Below, piece after piece: positions 61,659 to 64,000 of a DNA stretch of 64,000 nucleotides (position 1 is the stretch's first letter; each line of letters opens with the position of its first letter). Source of the stretch: DASVUS01 sp036388675 (GTDB lineage Bacteria > Armatimonadota > Abditibacteriia > Abditibacteriales > Abditibacteriaceae); the NCBI GenBank assembly GCA_036388675.1, contig DASVRI010000009.1:66652-130651 (forward strand). Direction: 5' to 3'. The position numbers and the translations under genes are program-made. The notes below the pieces were generated by a model. It did no database searches, had not been told where the DNA came from, and saw nothing but the letters and a program-made list of their open reading frames with translations.

Positions 61659-62339
61659 TCAGGCAGCGCACTTTCCATCGCAGCAGCCTGGTTCGCGTAT
61701 GCCGCGACAAACGAGTACTCCAATCAATGCCCCCACAGTCGGCGCCAGCAGGTAAACCCACAAACTGCTCAGTTGTCCCGCCACCACAGCCGGGGCCAGA
61801 GAGCGTGCCGGATTCATCGAAGCGCCGCTGATCGGGCCGGCAAACATGGCTTCCAGCCCGATAACCGAACCAATGGCAATCGCGGCTGTAATGCCTTTTT
61901 CCTGCGCGCCCGTTGAAACGCTGAGAATAACAAACATCAGCAACATTGTGAGCACGACTTCGAAAACAAACGATTGTGTATCCGAACCCGCAGGCAGCGT
62001 CGCACCCAACGTCTGGTGGCGAGGAAACAGCAGGCGCAACAAAACACTGGCCATAATGCCACCCGCGCACTGGCTCACGATGTAGGGCATGACACGTCCT
62101 GCCTCCAGGCGACGCGCCGCCCAGAAGGCCAGCGTCACAGCAGGGTTGAAGTGCGCGCCCGAAACATCGCCCAGGGCATAAATCAATGCCAGAATGATCA
62201 GCCCGAAAGTAATGGCGATTCCAACGTGCGAAACACTGCCCCGGCTGACATCATTGCTGATGATCGCGCCGGTGCCGGCAAAGACCAGAGCAAACGTGCC
62301 CAGAGCTTCGCCCATCATCTGTTTGCGGTGAAGTTTCAT
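61659..62339 (-). CDS. MIP-family aquaporin/glycerol facilitator with cysteine tail
   Basis: A 226-residue aquaporin-family channel with six membrane helices and two NPA loops (GAHFNPAVTLAF about 60 and GASMNPARSLAPA about 178). The short loop E and small residues near NPA are aquaporin-like rather than GlpF-like, but this is a rough reading. The protein ends in EPGCCDGKCAA, three cysteines that may bind metal or arsenite; some bacterial aquaporins do transport arsenite. ATG 62339 is chosen; the frame reaches a TTG at 62366. GAGTACTC is placed four bases before this ATG. Confidence 0.88.
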   Translation of the reverse strand: MKLHRKQMMGEALGTFALVFAGTGAIISNDVSRGSVSHVGIAITFGLIILALIYALGDVSGAHFNPAVTLAFWAARRLEAGRVMPYIVSQCAGGIMASVLLRLLFPRHQTLGATLPAGSDTQSFVFEVVLTMLLMFVILSVSTGAQEKGITAAIAIGSVIGLEAMFAGPISGASMNPARSLAPAVVAGQLSSLWVYLLAPTVGALIGVLVCRGIREPGCCDGKCAA

Positions 62340-62371
62340 ATCGAGTACTCGAATAGTGTTACTCAAAAGAC

Positions 62372-62422
62372 AAACAGCCGCTTGGCTATCGCCGAAAACG
62401 GACGATGGCCAAGCGGCTGTTT
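62372..62422 (-). terminator. Terminator after the phosphatase-fold gene
   Basis: A long hairpin (62372-62391 with 62403-62422, one T/G pair) ending in GGCTGTTT. It lies 40 bp beyond the stop of the leftward alkaline-phosphatase-fold gene, and is also upstream of the aquaporin. Confidence 0.82.
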
Positions 62423-62461
62423 ATCTTGGAATTCTGGCACCAAGGCCTTGTCACAACGCGA

Positions 62462-63715
62462 TTATTTGGCCGGCGTGCTGACAATCTGCGTTAGTGCGTT
62501 GGCCAGACCAGCCGATGCGTCCACACCCAGCGTGTACACGGTCGGTTTCACATCCATGTTTTCGTATCCAATGGCGATAACGGGTTCATACGCAGCGCGG
62601 ATAGCAGCCTCGGGCGTCATGCTCCCGGCCAGAATCGCAGCGCGCATTTCATTGGACAACTTCCAGCCCTTATATTCTTCCGTAGCGAATTGTGTCAGGC
62701 GCTCTTCGTTGGCGCCGGTCAGAGCTGCACCGGCACCGCGGAAAGAAAGCGGCAACTGCGACACCACGAAGACGGCGTTCGAACGATCGGTCGCCACATC
62801 GCTGGTGAACTTCGGCATGCTACCACCGCCAGCGGCGAGGACAACAACACCAAAATTATCGGCTGTTGCCTGCTCGTTGCGCATTCCCACTACGTCGGAC
62901 ACAATGCCATCCAACGTTCGGAATTCTTCCAGCACAGCGGGCGTGTCTTTGGCGGCAATCGCACGAGACAATGCGTTGTTGTGAATTACCAGCACAAATG
63001 GCGCATTGTTCTCGCCCGCCAGCGTCTGCGCGGCCAGTCCGGCCATTTCGGAGAAACCCGCTTCACGCTCTGGATTCTGGTCAATCGAGTAGCTCAGGGT
63101 ATCGTCGGCCTGCAGCACGATTGTCTTGCCCTTGACCTCGACATCGGTGTTCTCGATGGCTTCAGCGTTGAGGAAAGCTGTGCCGCCCGCCTGGCGCAAC
63201 ACAGCCGAAGCGTCGAAGTCATCGGTGCGCCTGGATCCCGGAACCTTATTGGACACAAAGTAAGAGCGTCCACCACCAGCCAGAAAATCGACTCTGGTGG
63301 TGTTAATCAGAGTACTCGCAACGCTTGAGGCATCACCGGGGATGTCATAAAACAAGCCCGCCACTTTCGTGACATCATCTGTCGTGACCAGCCCTGTGCG
63401 GTAGCCATTGGCCGAGGCCGTCTTCAGCAATCCACGCAGCGACTCGATAGCCGCTGTTCCTGAGTCGGCGATTCCAGTTTGAGTTTTGGCTTGCGCCCGG
63501 AACTCGGAAAAGGCTACTGCTTCTTCGTCGCCTGTGACCGACTGAGCAACGGTTTTTACGTAACTGGAACCCATGTCGATGACTTGCGGGCTAAGCCCTT
63601 CAGCTACCACAACAACAAGCTGACGGGGCGCAGCACTCGCCGCCTGAGCCACGAGGCCCACGAGTGCAGCACTCAACAAAGACAACGTGGCAATATAACG
63701 CGAAAACTTTCGCAT
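62462..63715 (-). CDS. Alkaline-phosphatase-fold protein lacking most metal ligands
   Basis: A 417-residue exported protein (signal LLSAALVGLVAQAASA) with the overall course of PhoA-type alkaline phosphatases. VVVVAEGLSPQVID corresponds to the first metal loop but with Glu for Asp, and GIADSGTAAIESLRGLL keeps the nucleophile Ser. GYRTGLVTTDDVTKVAGLFY and DFLAGGGRSYF also align. The later loops that normally give Asp and His ligands read PFVLVIHNNALSRAIAAKD and GVVVLAAGGGS, without the DxxxH and DH pairs. Phosphatase activity is therefore doubtful. ATG 63715 follows AAGGGAGAAG. It lies 62 bp after a porin gene. Confidence 0.75.
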   Translation of the reverse strand: MRKFSRYIATLSLLSAALVGLVAQAASAAPRQLVVVVAEGLSPQVIDMGSSYVKTVAQSVTGDEEAVAFSEFRAQAKTQTGIADSGTAAIESLRGLLKTASANGYRTGLVTTDDVTKVAGLFYDIPGDASSVASTLINTTRVDFLAGGGRSYFVSNKVPGSRRTDDFDASAVLRQAGGTAFLNAEAIENTDVEVKGKTIVLQADDTLSYSIDQNPEREAGFSEMAGLAAQTLAGENNAPFVLVIHNNALSRAIAAKDTPAVLEEFRTLDGIVSDVVGMRNEQATADNFGVVVLAAGGGSMPKFTSDVATDRSNAVFVVSQLPLSFRGAGAALTGANEERLTQFATEEYKGWKLSNEMRAAILAGSMTPEAAIRAAYEPVIAIGYENMDVKPTVYTLGVDASAGLANALTQIVSTPAK

Positions 63716-63777
63716 GAAATCTTCTCCCTTCACTACGCCGGCAGAGACATGGCGAACCATGCCCTGCTTCAAGCAAT

Positions 63778-64000
63778 TTAGAACGCCACCTGGAAATTGG
63801 CGCGCAGTTCGGTGCGGTCGTTTTGAATGTCGCTGGAAGGGTTGCTGACACTGCCACCAAGCCCCTGCGCACCATTGCGGCGCAACACGTTCACCTGTAT
63901 CTTGGCGTTATTGCCCTTGAGGTAGTAGTTCACACCCGCGATGATGTCACGCACCTCGGTGTCGCCACCCAGATCGCGATTGGCATCCAGAAAGTCGTAG
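63778..64000 (-). CDS. Phosphate-selective porin OprO/P C-terminus (partial)
   Basis: The last 74 codons of a leftward gene cut by the window end. The residues GVNYYLKGNNAKIQVNVLRR and the terminal RANFQVAF, with a C-terminal aromatic residue, match the last beta-strands of OprO/OprP-type outer-membrane porins. It lies upstream of the alkaline-phosphatase-fold gene and is probably cotranscribed, extending the phosphate island to the outer membrane. Family call rests on the C-terminus only. Confidence 0.7.
   Translation of the reverse strand, partial: YDFLDANRDLGGDTEVRDIIAGVNYYLKGNNAKIQVNVLRRNGAQGLGGSVSNPSSDIQNDRTELRANFQVAF

Overview
The window reads as chromosomal DNA of a moderately G+C-rich, diderm, sugar-degrading bacterium. 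The outer membrane is implied by a phosphate-selective porin at the right end and by many exported proteins. The gene mix would fit Armatimonadota/Abditibacteriota or a similar poorly sampled phylum, but that placement is a weak guess; no rRNA or ribosomal protein gene is present. Genome-wide, the most striking signal is not a gene: the 8-bp palindrome GAGTACTC occurs 46 times by my reading, where about one is expected by chance. It behaves like a highly iterated palindrome (compare HIP1 of cyanobacteria), is over-represented between genes and is often placed just upstream of starts.

Layout. 0.1-4.4 kb: a leftward housekeeping operon mutM-nadC-birA-PHP phosphatase-uvsE (DNA repair and cofactor metabolism). 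4.4-15.1 kb: a fold-back repeat, two Gfo/Idh/MocA oxidoreductases, two paralogous Crp/Fnr regulators, galE, a GH140-type (DUF4038) hydrolase, a family 2 glycosyltransferase, a DUF151 protein, an ABC-F ATPase and tRNA-Asn. 15.1-18.0 kb: a decay zone with remnants of a sulfatase, a sugar isomerase, a zinc alcohol dehydrogenase and a Rieske-type oxygenase around one intact phytanoyl-CoA dioxygenase-like gene. 18.0-38.4 kb: a polysaccharide-degradation region (GH28-like, beta-helix/LamG, GH95-like, a 1726-residue GH2-like protein, another beta-helix protein, a GH-A clan hydrolase, an SGNH esterase) with a GntR/LacI-hybrid regulator. An inverted-repeat operator is shared by the regulator's own promoter and the promoter region of a second transcription unit. 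38.4-45 kb: two PAP2-type proteins, a COG4705 membrane protein, a QseBC-like two-component pair and a stress-type SDR. 45-52.6 kb: a hybrid PAS histidine kinase, a GH5 mannanase-like enzyme and a GH116 enzyme. 53-64 kb: a phosphate island, pstSCAB-phoU leftward, a divergent DUF47-Pit operon, a second pstS, an aquaporin, an alkaline-phosphatase-fold protein lacking most metal ligands, and an OprO/P-type porin.

How it works together: the phosphate island pairs high-affinity (Pst) and low-affinity (Pit) uptake with an outer-membrane porin. Both pstS promoters carry 11-bp-phased CTTAA direct repeats that look like Pho boxes. The glycan region combines exported depolymerases and esterases with cytoplasmic-looking oxidoreductases and oxygenases. 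Two families of small fold-back (MITE-like) elements lie between genes. GAGTACTC is about 2.2-fold sparser in the accessory middle (14.9-48.3 kb) than in the flanks, which suggests that part was acquired later or diversifies faster.
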